Assembly (NCBI GenBank): GCA_036493595.1
Contig: DASXPN010000063.1
Coordinates: 5,776-69,775 of the forward strand
DNA from: DATAES01 sp036493595
GTDB taxonomy: Bacteria > Actinomycetota > Acidimicrobiia > Acidimicrobiales > JACDCH01
DNA length: 64,000 nucleotides
Direction: 5' to 3'
Part shown: one piece after another, positions 51,085 to 59,954 of the stretch
Position numbering within the stretch: position 1 is the first letter of the stretch
How the letters are laid out: every line of letters begins with the position of its first letter
Position numbers and translations under genes: made by a program
The notes under the pieces: model-generated
What the model saw: only the letters and a program-made list of their open reading frames with translations
Databases searched by the model: none
Told to the model about the DNA's origin: nothing

Positions 51085-52332
51085 ATGCCTGCTTCGATCG
51101 ATGCGCTGGTGGATGTCGATCCGGCCGCGCTCGATGCTGCAGGGTTGAGAGCACATCTGGTCGAGTTGGGTCGCGCTCGTGCCCGTGTGGATGCGGCCGA
51201 GGCGATGGCGATCGCACTGTTCGACGAGCAGGTTGGCTATCTCGCCGACGGGATGGTCAACGCGAGAGCGTGGCTGGCGCACCACACGGGCGTGTCGCGC
51301 GCGGTTGCGGGCAGCCGGGTCCTGCTGGCCAGGCGCTTGCGGCGGATGCCGCTGATGGCGGCGGCGTTGGCGGAGGAGACGGTGACCCACTCGCACGCGC
51401 GATCGCTGGCCCGTTGCCTGACACCGCGGACGACTGCGGCGTTCTGCCGGGACGAGCGGCTGCTGGTTGACACTGCGATGGCACTCGAGGCCGATGATTT
51501 CGATCTGGTCGTGACCCGGTGGCTGTTCCTGAACGATCCCGACGGTGTCGGTCCCGGCCGCGAACGGCTGAGCGAGTTGCACGTGTCGCCGATGCTGGGC
51601 GGCCGCACGCGTGTCGACGGGGAGCTCGATGTCGAGGACAGCGCAGAGTTCCTCGCCGAGCTCGAGGCTCGCTACGACGAGCTGTGGCGCCAGGACCGAG
51701 CGGCCGGCGACGGCGACGCGTTGTGTCACCGCACCCGCGGTGAACGGATGGCGGCGGCGTTGGTGGAAATGGCGAGGCGGTCGAGCGCCGCGGGCGACAA
51801 CGACGCCGACGCCGATGACCCGGCGCCTGATGGTCGGCCGGGTTCGATGGCGCCTCTTCCGCGCAAGCCTCAGCTGGTGGTGGTGGTCGACCTCGACGCC
51901 ATCGCCGGCGAGGTGGCCGGGTTGTCGGTGCTCGACGACGGCAACCTGTTGCCCCAGCACGTGTTGCAGCGTTGGCTGTGCGATTCGAGCATCGGTCGGG
52001 TCGTGATGGCGGGTAGTTCGGTGCCAGTCGATCTGGGACGCCTCACCTACACGGTGTCAGCGGGCCAGCGGCGAGCGCTCGTGGCCCGTGATCGCGGCTG
52101 CATCGTGCCCGGCTGCAAACGCAAAGCCCGCTGGTGCGAAGCCCACCATGTGGTCCCGTGGCCGAAGGGTCCGACCGATCTCGACAACCTCGTCTTGTTG
52201 TGCAAGCGGCACCACAAGCAGGTGCACGCGCTCGCGATCACGCTGCAGCGCGATCCGGTTGGGAACCGGTGGATCGTCACCGACGCCGATCGTGTCCCCC
52301 TCCGTCAACGACCGCCGCCACTCGCGGCGTAG
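51085..52332 (+). CDS. DUF222 / HNH endonuclease domain protein (13E12-type)
   Basis: A 415-residue protein. The N-terminal DUF222 region (residues 1-300) has LARCLTPRTTAAFCRDERLL and the C-terminal HNH has RDRGCIVPGCKRKARWCEAHH, VVPWPKGPTDLDNLVLLCKR and HHKQVHA, with all Cys and His of the zinc and active sites. Such genes are multicopy in actinobacteria (13E12 repeat family) and may be mobile, but no element ends are seen here. An acidic, low-complexity stretch (DNDADADDPAPDG) sits in the middle. Target unknown. Confidence 0.88.
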   Translation: MPASIDALVDVDPAALDAAGLRAHLVELGRARARVDAAEAMAIALFDEQVGYLADGMVNARAWLAHHTGVSRAVAGSRVLLARRLRRMPLMAAALAEETVTHSHARSLARCLTPRTTAAFCRDERLLVDTAMALEADDFDLVVTRWLFLNDPDGVGPGRERLSELHVSPMLGGRTRVDGELDVEDSAEFLAELEARYDELWRQDRAAGDGDALCHRTRGERMAAALVEMARRSSAAGDNDADADDPAPDGRPGSMAPLPRKPQLVVVVDLDAIAGEVAGLSVLDDGNLLPQHVLQRWLCDSSIGRVVMAGSSVPVDLGRLTYTVSAGQRRALVARDRGCIVPGCKRKARWCEAHHVVPWPKGPTDLDNLVLLCKRHHKQVHALAITLQRDPVGNRWIVTDADRVPLRQRPPPLAA

Positions 52333-52358
52333 GTCTCGGCGCTGGTGTGACAGTGCCC

Positions 52359-53546
52359 TCAGATGCGCTGGAGGATCGTCCCGGTGCCGAGGCCACCGCC
52401 GCAGCACATCGTGACCAGCGCGTTCGTGCCGTCGATCCGCTCGAGCTCGTGCAGTGCCTTGGTCACCAGCACGGCACCGGTGGAACCGAGCGCGTGACCG
52501 ATCGCGATGGCACCACCGTTGGGGTTGACCGTGGCGTGATCGGGGCTGAGCTCGCGCTCCCATGCCAGCACCACCGACGCGAACGCCTCGTTGATCTCGG
52601 TGAGATCCATGTCGGTCATCGTCATGCCGGTGCGCTCGAAGAGGCGATGCGTGGCATCGATGGGGCCCGTGAGCATCAGCACCGGATCGCTGCCGACGAG
52701 GCAGGTGTCGACGACGCGCGCACGGGGCTTCAGGCCGAGCGCATCCGCTTTCGCGCGTGTCATCACGAGCACGGCGGCGGCGGCATCGGAGATCTGCGAG
52801 GACGATGCCGCGGTGTGCACACCGTCGGGCCGCGCCACCGCCTTGAGCTCGGCGATCTTCTCGAGCGTCGTCTCCCGCAGTCCTTCGTCACGGGCCACAC
52901 GGTGGGTTGTGCCCGTGGGCTTGCCGTCCTCGCCCAGATCCGGCGCATCGACGGCGACGACCTGCGTGTCGAAGCGCCCCTCGTCCCACGCGCGAGCGGC
53001 TCGCGCCTGTGACTCCACCCCGAGCTGATCCGTCTCGGCCCGCGAGATGCCCCACTTGTCGGCGATGCGCTCGGCGCCCTCGAACTGCGTCGTCCACTCG
53101 TAACGCGAGAAGTACGACTTGGGCACGGCCTTGCCGACGCCCTCGCTCAAGCTCGAGCCCATCGGTACCCGGCTCATCAGCTCGACCCCACACGCCACGG
53201 CGACATCGACGACGCCTGACGCGACGAGGCTGGTGGCCATGTTGGTGGCCTGCTGGGAGGAACCGCACTGACTGTCAACGGTGGTCGCCGCCGTCGAGAC
53301 CGGTAGACCGGCGGCCAGCCACGCGGTGCGAGTGATGTTGAACGCCTGCATGCCGACCTGGCTCACGCAACCGCCGACGACCTGACCGATTTCGGTGGGG
53401 TCGATGCCGGACCGGTCGATCAGCTCCTTTTGGACGAGGGCCAGCAGATCGGCCGAGTGGAATGTCGACAAGCCACCGCCGCGACGTCCGATCGGCGACC
53501 GCACAGCCTCGACGATGACGACTTCATTTCCACTGAGCTCAGCCAT
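52359..53546 (-). CDS. Acetyl-CoA C-acyltransferase (thiolase)
   Basis: A 395-residue thiolase. The acyl-binding Cys94 is in VDSQCGSSQQA, INEAFASVVLAW and NPNGGAIAIGHALGSTGA give the Asn/Glu and catalytic His, and TMCCGGGLGTGTI the second Cys. It should close a beta-oxidation cycle or make acetoacetyl-CoA. TAGGCT lies 6 nt before the ATG on the minus strand (53553-53558), so it has its own leaderless promoter. Confidence 0.95.
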   Translation of the reverse strand: MAELSGNEVVIVEAVRSPIGRRGGGLSTFHSADLLALVQKELIDRSGIDPTEIGQVVGGCVSQVGMQAFNITRTAWLAAGLPVSTAATTVDSQCGSSQQATNMATSLVASGVVDVAVACGVELMSRVPMGSSLSEGVGKAVPKSYFSRYEWTTQFEGAERIADKWGISRAETDQLGVESQARAARAWDEGRFDTQVVAVDAPDLGEDGKPTGTTHRVARDEGLRETTLEKIAELKAVARPDGVHTAASSSQISDAAAAVLVMTRAKADALGLKPRARVVDTCLVGSDPVLMLTGPIDATHRLFERTGMTMTDMDLTEINEAFASVVLAWERELSPDHATVNPNGGAIAIGHALGSTGAVLVTKALHELERIDGTNALVTMCCGGGLGTGTILQRI

Positions 53547-53569
53547 TCGGGCAGCCTACGGCAGCGCCC

Positions 53570-53836
53570 TCAGCGACGGCGATGTCGCTCGTTGAGCCCG
53601 AGCGCCTGCATGAGGAACAACAGGACGCACGCGCCGACGAAGGCGACGAGGATCGACCACAGCCCGAAATCGGTGATGCCGTTGCCGCCGATGGCGTTGA
53701 ACAGCGCCCCACCGAGGATGCCGCCGAGGATGCCCACGACCATGGTGCCGAGACATCCGTACCGCTCGGAGCTCGTGGCTCGTCGTGCGAGGCTGCCCGC
53801 CAGCAGCCCGACGACGATCCAGCCGATGACGCCCAC
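53570..53836 (-). CDS. GlsB/YeaQ/YmgE family stress-response membrane protein
   Basis: An 88-residue three-helix membrane protein. VIGWIVVGLLAGSLARR, GCLGTMVVGILGGILGGALF and LWSILVAFVGACVLLFLMQAL form the typical GlsB pattern (transglycosylase-associated protein family). Role in envelope stress is inferred from relatives. GTG 53836 is the start. Confidence 0.88.
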   Translation of the reverse strand: MGVIGWIVVGLLAGSLARRATSSERYGCLGTMVVGILGGILGGALFNAIGGNGITDFGLWSILVAFVGACVLLFLMQALGLNERHRRR

Positions 53837-53858
53837 GCGGCGACGATAGCGGTGGCCG

Positions 53859-54014
53859 TCAGGCCGCGGCTCGCTGTTGGTTGGCCATCACCTTGCGTGC
53901 CTCGCGCAGCGCTTGGCGTGCTTCGGCCACACCACGGCGCCCGATGTCCTTCGTGGCGTCGTCGAGGTGCCAGTCGGGCGCCGGTGGCTCGAGGAGGTGG
54001 AGCTGTCGTTCCAT
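53859..54014 (-). CDS. 51-residue conserved small protein
   Basis: MERQLHLLEPPAPDWHLDDA starts a short protein whose second half, IGRRGVAEARQALREARKV, is a predicted charged helix. Similar 45-55-residue proteins ending in GRRGVAEARxALREA are widespread in actinobacteria and are usually unannotated. ATG 54014 was chosen because upstream codons lack this pattern. Confidence 0.6.
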   Translation of the reverse strand: MERQLHLLEPPAPDWHLDDATKDIGRRGVAEARQALREARKVMANQQRAAA

Positions 54015-54043
54015 GCCCACATCATCCCCAGGGGGTGTGACAG

Positions 54044-55426
54044 TCACCCGACCGACGGCGCCACCAGCGGCCACGGCCGTTCGAGCTCGAGGGTGCGGGC
54101 GAGGTCGAACAACAGCGCGTCCTCGTGGTGGCGGCCGATGATCTGCAGGCCGACCGGCAGGCCGTCGAGCGTGCCGGCGGGGACGGAGCACGCTGGGTTG
54201 CCCGTGATGTTGGCGGGGATCGTGAGCGCGCCGTTGTTCTCCGGTCCGACCTGGAGGTCGCCGACCCGCGTGTTCAGGCCGCAGTCGGCCGGGAACGCCA
54301 CATCCGGATTGGTGGCGCAGATGATGAAGTCCACCTGATCGAACACATCGGCCATCGCCTCGTTCGCCACCCGGCGGTTGCGCTCACTGGAGGCGGCCGC
54401 GCCGAGGTTCATGAGCTGCGTCGCGATCTCGATGCCGAACGCGATCTCCATGGTCAGGTCGTCCTTGCACGCCGGCCACCGACCTTCGAGATCGACCATC
54501 AGCGTTGCGAGATTTGCAATCGCCCACTCGACGCCGAGCCCGGGCAGCGACACCGGCACGTCGACCAGTTGCAGGCCCGCGTGCTTGGCCAGCGCCTCGC
54601 CCGTCTCCCGCACGATCGCCTCGACCTCGGGACGGATGATCGCCGACCCGAGCGTCGGCGCGATCACGACCCGCTTGCCATGCAGGTCGTAGGTCTCGAG
54701 GTTGCGCTCCCAGCCTTCGACCCGCGGCAGCGAGTACGGATCGCGGGAGTCGTAGCCGTTGCACACGTCGAACCACCGGGTGGCGTCGCGTACCGAACGG
54801 GCGAGACAGCCGACGACCACCGTCAACGGTCCGACGAGCACCTCGGGTCCACGGGGGATGCGTCCCGCGGTGCCCTTCATCCCGAACAAACCGTTGAAGC
54901 CGGCCGGGATGCGGATCGAGCCGCCGCCGTCGCCGCCGGTCGCGATGGGCACGAGTCCGCCCGCCACCGCAGCTGCGGAACCAGCCGACGAACCACCGGT
55001 GGTGCGCGTGGGATCCCACGGGTTGCCGGTGACGCCATGCAACTTGGTAATGCCGACGTTGAGCCCGCCGAACTCCGACGCGGTCGTCTGCCCGAACAAG
55101 TTCGCGCCCGCGTCCCGCAAGCGGGACACCATCGTCGAGTCGTGGTCAGCGACGCGATCGGCGAACACGAGCGAGGCCTCCGTGTAGGGCCAGCCCTTCA
55201 CGGGGTCGAGCTCCTTCACCGCGATCGGCACACCACCAAAGGGCTGGTTGACGTCCGCGCTGCGGGCGCGCTCGCGCGCCGCGTCGGCATCGACATACGT
55301 GAAGGCATTCAGCGCGCTGGCGTCGATCGCCTCGAGGCACGACTCCAACGCGTCGACTGGTGTCAGCTCACCCGAACGGAATGCATCGACGAGCGCGCAC
55401 GCATCGTCCAACCAAGGAGTAGGCAT
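54044..55426 (-). CDS. Amidase (amidase signature family)
   Basis: A 460-residue amidase. The Ser-cisSer-Lys triad is Lys71 (VPIAVKELD), Ser146 or Ser147 (TTGGSSAGSAAAVAGG) and nucleophile Ser170 (GGDGGGSIRIPAGFNGL). GLPVGLQIIGRHHEDALLF is the typical C-terminal end. The substrate is unknown; it is not next to gatB or gatC, so it is not GatA. It is divergent from the thioesterase gene. Confidence 0.92.
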   Translation of the reverse strand: MPTPWLDDACALVDAFRSGELTPVDALESCLEAIDASALNAFTYVDADAARERARSADVNQPFGGVPIAVKELDPVKGWPYTEASLVFADRVADHDSTMVSRLRDAGANLFGQTTASEFGGLNVGITKLHGVTGNPWDPTRTTGGSSAGSAAAVAGGLVPIATGGDGGGSIRIPAGFNGLFGMKGTAGRIPRGPEVLVGPLTVVVGCLARSVRDATRWFDVCNGYDSRDPYSLPRVEGWERNLETYDLHGKRVVIAPTLGSAIIRPEVEAIVRETGEALAKHAGLQLVDVPVSLPGLGVEWAIANLATLMVDLEGRWPACKDDLTMEIAFGIEIATQLMNLGAAASSERNRRVANEAMADVFDQVDFIICATNPDVAFPADCGLNTRVGDLQVGPENNGALTIPANITGNPACSVPAGTLDGLPVGLQIIGRHHEDALLFDLARTLELERPWPLVAPSVG

Positions 55427-55468
55427 CAAGACACGTTTCGCAGTCCGAAGGCGGACTTCCTGCTGCCG

Positions 55469-55474
55469 TAGGGT
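55469..55474 (+). promoter_or_regulatory. Leaderless-type -10 hexamer TAGGGT
   Basis: TAGGGT lies 7 nt before ATG 55482, supporting this start for the thioesterase-like gene. Confidence 0.5.
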
Positions 55475-55481
55475 GACCCCG

Positions 55482-56348
55482 ATGGACGCCCGGCAGTTTC
55501 TCGGCCTCGAGCCGACCCACAATCCGCACCGCTGGGTGCTCCCGGTCACGCCTGCGGTGTGCACGGGTGGCGGGTTCCTGTTCGGCGGCTGTGGCCTTGC
55601 GGCCGCCATCTCCGCGCTCGAAGGAACGACCGGACGTCCCGTGGTGTGGGCCACGTCGCAATACCTTTCGTTCGCCCGTCCGCCCGACACGATGGATGTC
55701 GACGTCACGATCGCGGCAGGCGGTCATCAGGTCACGCAGGCACGCGCGGTGGCGCACGTGGTCGACCGCGAGATCCTCACCGTCAACGGCGCGCTCGGCA
55801 GCCGCCCGATCGAGGTCACGGGCCAGTGGGAGGAGATGCCTCGAGTCGCGCCGCCCGACGACTGCGCGCCACGCGGCTATCGCAACCCGCGTGACGACTC
55901 GATCATGCAGCGGCTCGACATGCGTCTCGCGGCCGGGCGCGACTTCCACGACTTCGACGGCACGCAGGGCACCGGACGGTCCGCGCTGTGGGCGCGCCTG
56001 CCCGAGGTGCTCGAGATGTCGGCGGCCACACTCGCCGTCCTTGGCGATTACGTGCCCTTCGGAGTCGGTCAGGCACTCGGTCAGATGGCCGGGGGCACGA
56101 GCCTCGACAACACGTTGCGCGTCGCCCGTCTTGTGCCCACTGAATGGGTGTTGCTCGACATCCAGGTCCACACCGTGCAGCAAGGATTCGGTCACGGGCT
56201 CGTGCATCTGTGGGCGGAGGACGGCACGCTCCTCGCCATCGCCAGCCAGTCGTGCATCGTGAAGTTCTGGTCGCCGGAGGTCGAAGCTGCCATTCGGGCC
56301 GAGATGGGTGGCGAGCTCGATCAAGTGGCAGAGGACGGAGAACGGTGA
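55482..56348 (+). CDS. Acyl-CoA thioesterase family protein (TesB-like double hot-dog)
   Basis: A 288-residue protein with two hot-dog halves: GGGFLFGGCGLAAAISALEG with RPVVWATSQYLSFARPPDTM in the first, and GGTSLDNTLRVARLVPTEWVLLDIQV and GHGLVHLWAEDGTLLAIASQ in the second, the last being the TesB consensus. It hydrolyses or binds acyl-CoA. It precedes an LLM oxidoreductase by 4 nt, so the two form an operon. Confidence 0.85.
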   Translation: MDARQFLGLEPTHNPHRWVLPVTPAVCTGGGFLFGGCGLAAAISALEGTTGRPVVWATSQYLSFARPPDTMDVDVTIAAGGHQVTQARAVAHVVDREILTVNGALGSRPIEVTGQWEEMPRVAPPDDCAPRGYRNPRDDSIMQRLDMRLAAGRDFHDFDGTQGTGRSALWARLPEVLEMSAATLAVLGDYVPFGVGQALGQMAGGTSLDNTLRVARLVPTEWVLLDIQVHTVQQGFGHGLVHLWAEDGTLLAIASQSCIVKFWSPEVEAAIRAEMGGELDQVAEDGER

Positions 56349-56352
56349 CTCG

Positions 56353-57324
56353 ATGACACAGCGCTACGGCATGACCATCCCGCTCGACGGCTTCACGCTT
56401 GCCGATCAGCGCGACTTGATCGTCGAGCTCGAGGATCTCGGCTACACCGATGTGTGGTCGGCCGAGGCCGACGGTGCCGACGGCTTCACACCGCTGACGC
56501 TCGCGTCCGTGTGGGCGCCGTCACTGCGCCTCGGCACCGCGATCATTCCCGCATTCACGAGGGGTCCTGCGTGCCTCGCGCAATCGGTCGGCTCGCTCGC
56601 GCAGGCCGCGCCCGGTCGGTTCGTGCTCGGCATCGGAACGTCGTCGAATGTGATCGTCGAAGGATGGAACGGCATCGCGTTCGAGCGTCCGTACGAGCAC
56701 ACTCGCGACATGGTGCGCTTCCTGCGCGCCGCGCTGTCGGGAGAGAAGGTGTCGCAAGAGTTCGACACTTTCAAGGTGCGTGGCTTCAAGCTGCGGGCGC
56801 TGCCCCCCGAACCGGTGCCGATACTCGTCGCCGCGTTGCGCGAGGGGATGCTGAAGCTCGCCGGCAGAGAGGGCGACGGCGCCATCATCAACTGGCTGTC
56901 GGCCGACGACGTTCGCACGGTCGCGCCGATCGTGCAGGCCGCGTCGCCGGACGGATCGAAGCGCGAGGTCGTCGCTCGCATCTTCGTGGCGCCGACGGCC
57001 GACGCCGACACGGTGCGAGCGATGGGCAAGTTCGCGATCGCGGCGTACTTGAACGTGCCCGTGTACGCGGCGTTCCACGACTGGCTCGGGCGCGGCGACG
57101 TGCTGGCGCCGATGTGGCAGAGGTGGAAGGACGGCGATCGCAAGGGTGCGGTCGAGGTGATACCGGACTCGCTGGTCGACGAGTTGATCGTGCACGGCCC
57201 CCCCGAGGCGTGCCGTGAGCACCTTCAGCGCTACATCGACAACGGTGTCGACACCCCGGCGCTGGCGCTCATGCCGTTCGGCGTCGAAACCCGCCAGGCC
57301 ATCCGCGATCTCGCACCGCGGTAA
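56353..57324 (+). CDS. LLM-class flavin/F420-dependent oxidoreductase
   Basis: A 323-residue luciferase-like TIM barrel. RYGMTIPLDGFTLADQRDLI starts it, and TDVWSAEADGADGFTPLTLA, APGRFVLGIGTSSNVIVEGW and PILVAALREGMLKLAGREGDG are the cofactor and substrate loops. It resembles F420-dependent enzymes of mycobacterial TIGR03841 type. Cotranscribed with the thioesterase; possibly in fatty acid or steroid metabolism. Confidence 0.86.
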   Translation: MTQRYGMTIPLDGFTLADQRDLIVELEDLGYTDVWSAEADGADGFTPLTLASVWAPSLRLGTAIIPAFTRGPACLAQSVGSLAQAAPGRFVLGIGTSSNVIVEGWNGIAFERPYEHTRDMVRFLRAALSGEKVSQEFDTFKVRGFKLRALPPEPVPILVAALREGMLKLAGREGDGAIINWLSADDVRTVAPIVQAASPDGSKREVVARIFVAPTADADTVRAMGKFAIAAYLNVPVYAAFHDWLGRGDVLAPMWQRWKDGDRKGAVEVIPDSLVDELIVHGPPEACREHLQRYIDNGVDTPALALMPFGVETRQAIRDLAPR

Positions 57325-57378
57325 GAGATCTCGCGGGAAGCCGCCGGCCAGCTCGCCGGCCGGCAAGGCGATAGCGAA

Positions 57379-57400
57379 CGAACACCTGTTCCCTTACACT
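57379..57400 (+). promoter_or_regulatory. LexA box and -10 of the alkB-like gene
   Basis: CGAACACCTGTTCC (57379-57392) differs at one position from the symmetrical LexA site. TACACT (57395-57400) follows at the same distance as at imuA and dnaE2, and ATG 57408 is 7 nt further. The -35 region is poor. LexA control is therefore likely. Confidence 0.78.
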
Positions 57401-57407
57401 GGGCGGA

Positions 57408-58007
57408 ATGCAGTACGCCCTTCAGGGCACTCTCCTCGGCAGTCTCGAGCCCTCGATCGACGCGACGTTCTCTGGCACCGACCGCGTGCAGCTCGACGGC
57501 GATGCGTGGGTCGAACACGTTCGCGGCTTGGTGGCGGGCGCGGATGCGCTCTTCGAGGATCTGCTGCAGCGGCTCGAGTGGCACGGCCGGCGGATCCGCA
57601 TGTACGACAAGGTCCTCGACGAGCCCCGGTTGCACGGCAGCCTCGAGCTCGGCGTTCGGCCTCCCATCGTCGAAGAGATGCGAGTGGCGCTCGGCGCGCG
57701 TTACGGCGTTCCGTTCACCTCCGTCCGAGCCAACCTGTACCGAGACGGTCGCGACAGTGTCGCCTGGCACGGCGACCGCATCGCCCGAGATCTGCCCGAG
57801 GCGTTGGTCGGTGTGCTCTCACTTGGCGGGCGACGACGGTTCTTGTTGCGACCCAAGGGCGGTGGCCGTTCGGTGCGCTTCGAGCCCGGCTCCGGCGATC
57901 TCGTCGTGATGGGCGGGTCCTGCCAGCGGACGTGGCAGCACTGCGTGCCGAAGATGGCGGTGGCGCCGCCGCGCATCTCGGTCACCTTCCGGCACGCCTA
58001 CGAGTGA
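57408..58007 (+). CDS. alkB: AlkB-like 2-oxoglutarate/Fe(II) dioxygenase
   Basis: A 199-residue DNA/RNA demethylase homologue. The iron ligands are His121, Asp123 (VAWHGDR) and His178 (WQHCVPK); Arg189 and Arg195 (RISVTFR) bind 2-oxoglutarate, and NLYRDG with Asn109 and Tyr111 is the AlkB signature before the HxD. It should repair alkylated bases oxidatively. Induction by LexA is suggested by its promoter, whereas in E. coli alkB belongs to the Ada regulon. A hairpin follows the stop. Confidence 0.92.
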   Translation: MQYALQGTLLGSLEPSIDATFSGTDRVQLDGDAWVEHVRGLVAGADALFEDLLQRLEWHGRRIRMYDKVLDEPRLHGSLELGVRPPIVEEMRVALGARYGVPFTSVRANLYRDGRDSVAWHGDRIARDLPEALVGVLSLGGRRRFLLRPKGGGRSVRFEPGSGDLVVMGGSCQRTWQHCVPKMAVAPPRISVTFRHAYE

Positions 58008-58008
58008 G

Positions 58009-58030
58009 CTCTCGCGCTCCTGCGCGAGAG
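58009..58030 (+). terminator. Hairpin after alkB
   Basis: Perfect arms CTCTCGCG and CGCGAGAG around a 6-nt loop, one base after the alkB stop and 9 bp before the MFS start. It may terminate alkB, or fold in the leader of the MFS gene. Confidence 0.6.
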
Positions 58031-58039
58031 TGATGCGAA

Positions 58040-59194
58040 GTGCGCCCGGTCCGACTGACCTTCTTCGTGTTCGGCGCCTTCTGGGGGACGTGGGCTGTCG
58101 TCGCGCTCGACGTACAGCGCTTCCTCGGCTTCAGCGACGTACAGCTCGGCCTGTTGCTGGCCGCCACGGTCTTCGGTGGTGTCGTCGCCAATGCCGGGGG
58201 CGGTGTGATCGCCGAGCGCCATGGCACCCGAGTGGCGCTGAGCGGCGCGCTGGTCCTTTGGGGCGCGTTGCTCGCGGGGACCGCGTCGACGACGAACGAG
58301 TGGCTCTTCTGCTTGCTGTTCCTCATGACGGTCGCCGGCGGCGGACTCGTCGACGTCGTGATGAACGTCGCGGCAACAGCCGCGCTCGGATCTGAGTCCG
58401 GACGACTCCTGCGGGTGCACGCGCTGTTCAACGGCGGCGCGCTCGCCGGCGCGGCGACGGCGGGGATCCTGGTCGATCGCGGCATCAGCTTCCGCGCCGT
58501 CTGGGCCGCCATCGCGGTCCTCGCGATCCTGCTTGCGCTGTGGTGCCGGGTGACAGACATCCCGGCCGGTGATCGCGGCGAGCCCTACACGGTCCGAGAA
58601 GGAGTTGCCGCACTGCGCGTCGCGGGACTCGGGACGCTCGCGCTCGTTTTCGCATTGGGCGCGCTCGTCGAAGGCGGAACGGGGACGTGGGGCGTGTTGT
58701 TCCTTCGTTCCAACCTCGGTCTCGCCGTCGTCGCCGGCGCGGCCGCCTACGTCGTGGGACAGACGCTGGCCGTTGTCGCCCGCTGCACGCTCGGATGGAC
58801 GACCGGCCATCTCGGTGATCGGCGCGGCGCGCAATGGGGCTTGGCGATCGCCGGCATCGGGCTGTTCGTCGAGGCGACATCGCGCGGCAGCGTCCCCGCG
58901 GCCATCGGGCTCGGCGTGGCCGCGGTGGGTGTCTCCGTGTACTGGCCGCTGTTGCTCGCATACGCCAGCCGCGGCAACACGCGGCCCGGGCTCGTTGTCG
59001 GTGGCCTCAGCGCGTGCGGCTACGTCGGCTTCCTCGCCGGACCACCGGTCGTCGGATGGATCGCGCAGACGACGAGCCTGCGGTGGGGGATAGGCGCGCT
59101 CGCGGTCGCCTCGATCGCCGGCGCGACCATTCGGATACGTGCGCCGCGGTTCAGCCCGGCAGCAGGATCGCCAGTTGGCGACTCAGCGCGATGA
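58040..59194 (+). CDS. Major facilitator superfamily transporter
   Basis: A 384-residue membrane protein with about twelve hydrophobic segments. GGGVIAERHGTRVALSGALV is the loop 2-3 motif and the second half repeats it as GHLGDRRGAQWGLAIAG. RLLRVHALFNGGALAGAATAG resembles fucose/YbjJ-type permeases. Substrate unknown. GTG 58040 follows the hairpin; the last 44 nt overlap the convergent thioesterase. Confidence 0.85.
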   Translation: MRPVRLTFFVFGAFWGTWAVVALDVQRFLGFSDVQLGLLLAATVFGGVVANAGGGVIAERHGTRVALSGALVLWGALLAGTASTTNEWLFCLLFLMTVAGGGLVDVVMNVAATAALGSESGRLLRVHALFNGGALAGAATAGILVDRGISFRAVWAAIAVLAILLALWCRVTDIPAGDRGEPYTVREGVAALRVAGLGTLALVFALGALVEGGTGTWGVLFLRSNLGLAVVAGAAAYVVGQTLAVVARCTLGWTTGHLGDRRGAQWGLAIAGIGLFVEATSRGSVPAAIGLGVAAVGVSVYWPLLLAYASRGNTRPGLVVGGLSACGYVGFLAGPPVVGWIAQTTSLRWGIGALAVASIAGATIRIRAPRFSPAAGSPVGDSAR

Positions 59195-59954
59195 GTGTGC
59201 CGTCGGGCGCCCACAGCTGACCGTCCTCCTCGACGAACCCGTCCGCGGCCGTGCGGCTGCGGAATCGCAACAGGGCGAAGTCCTCGGGGCCGAGCGGCGC
59301 GTACGGCAGCGCGACCCGGAAATGGACCGTGAGGTCGATGGTCGGCACCGGCGTGTCGACCAGCGCGAATGCGGCGGGCGGCCATGCATCGGTCATCGCC
59401 GCCACGACCATCGCGTCCACCCGCTCGGGTTCGGCGAGTCGTAGCCAACCGCCCGTCTCGGCGCGATCGCCACGTAGACCGGGCGGCGTCCCCAACGCGA
59501 AGCGATGGTCCCAGTACTGCGTGAACGGCATCGGTGGCCGATCACGTTCGGGGAAGCCCGGCGCATCGGGACCGGGGACGTGCGGCGCCGCATCGTGTTG
59601 CCAGTCGGGTCCGTTCCATGCCGGCGAGAACGCGCCGAGCGCGACCAGCGCCGGCTTGCCGAACTGCTCCATGCGGGCGCTGCACGTCACCAGTGACCGG
59701 CCGACTCGCACGAGCTCGGTCGTGATCGTCGCCGGACCTTCGACAGGTGCACGCGCGTAGTGGATCGTCAACGACCTGACCGGACGATCGACGTCCGACC
59801 GTACGTCGGCGACACGCGCCGTCATCGCGCGAAGCAGCACTGCGGCGAGATAGCCGCCGTTCGGGCCGCGCACGATGAACGACGAAGGCTCCACGTGCAG
59901 CTCGAACGTGTCGGTCGCCGTGCGCGTCACATGGGTGAGCTCGGAGAACTTCAT
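59151..59954 (-). CDS. Thioesterase family protein (double hot-dog)
   Basis: A 267-residue acyl-CoA thioesterase-like protein. GPNGGYLAAVLLRAM is the first hot-dog helix, RSLTIHYARAPVEGPATITTELVRVGRS the first barrel, and DGFVEEDGQLWAPDGTLIALSRQLAIL the typical C-terminal end. ATG 59954 overlaps the stop of the GlxA-type regulator by 4 nt (ATGA), so this enzyme may be the regulator's partner. Confidence 0.85.
   Translation of the reverse strand: MKFSELTHVTRTATDTFELHVEPSSFIVRGPNGGYLAAVLLRAMTARVADVRSDVDRPVRSLTIHYARAPVEGPATITTELVRVGRSLVTCSARMEQFGKPALVALGAFSPAWNGPDWQHDAAPHVPGPDAPGFPERDRPPMPFTQYWDHRFALGTPPGLRGDRAETGGWLRLAEPERVDAMVVAAMTDAWPPAAFALVDTPVPTIDLTVHFRVALPYAPLGPEDFALLRFRSRTAADGFVEEDGQLWAPDGTLIALSRQLAILLPG

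Noticed and set aside
51085..52332. DUF222-HNH gene as an intact mobile element or intein
   Set aside because: No terminal repeats, target duplications or extein parts are visible; only the gene itself is supported.
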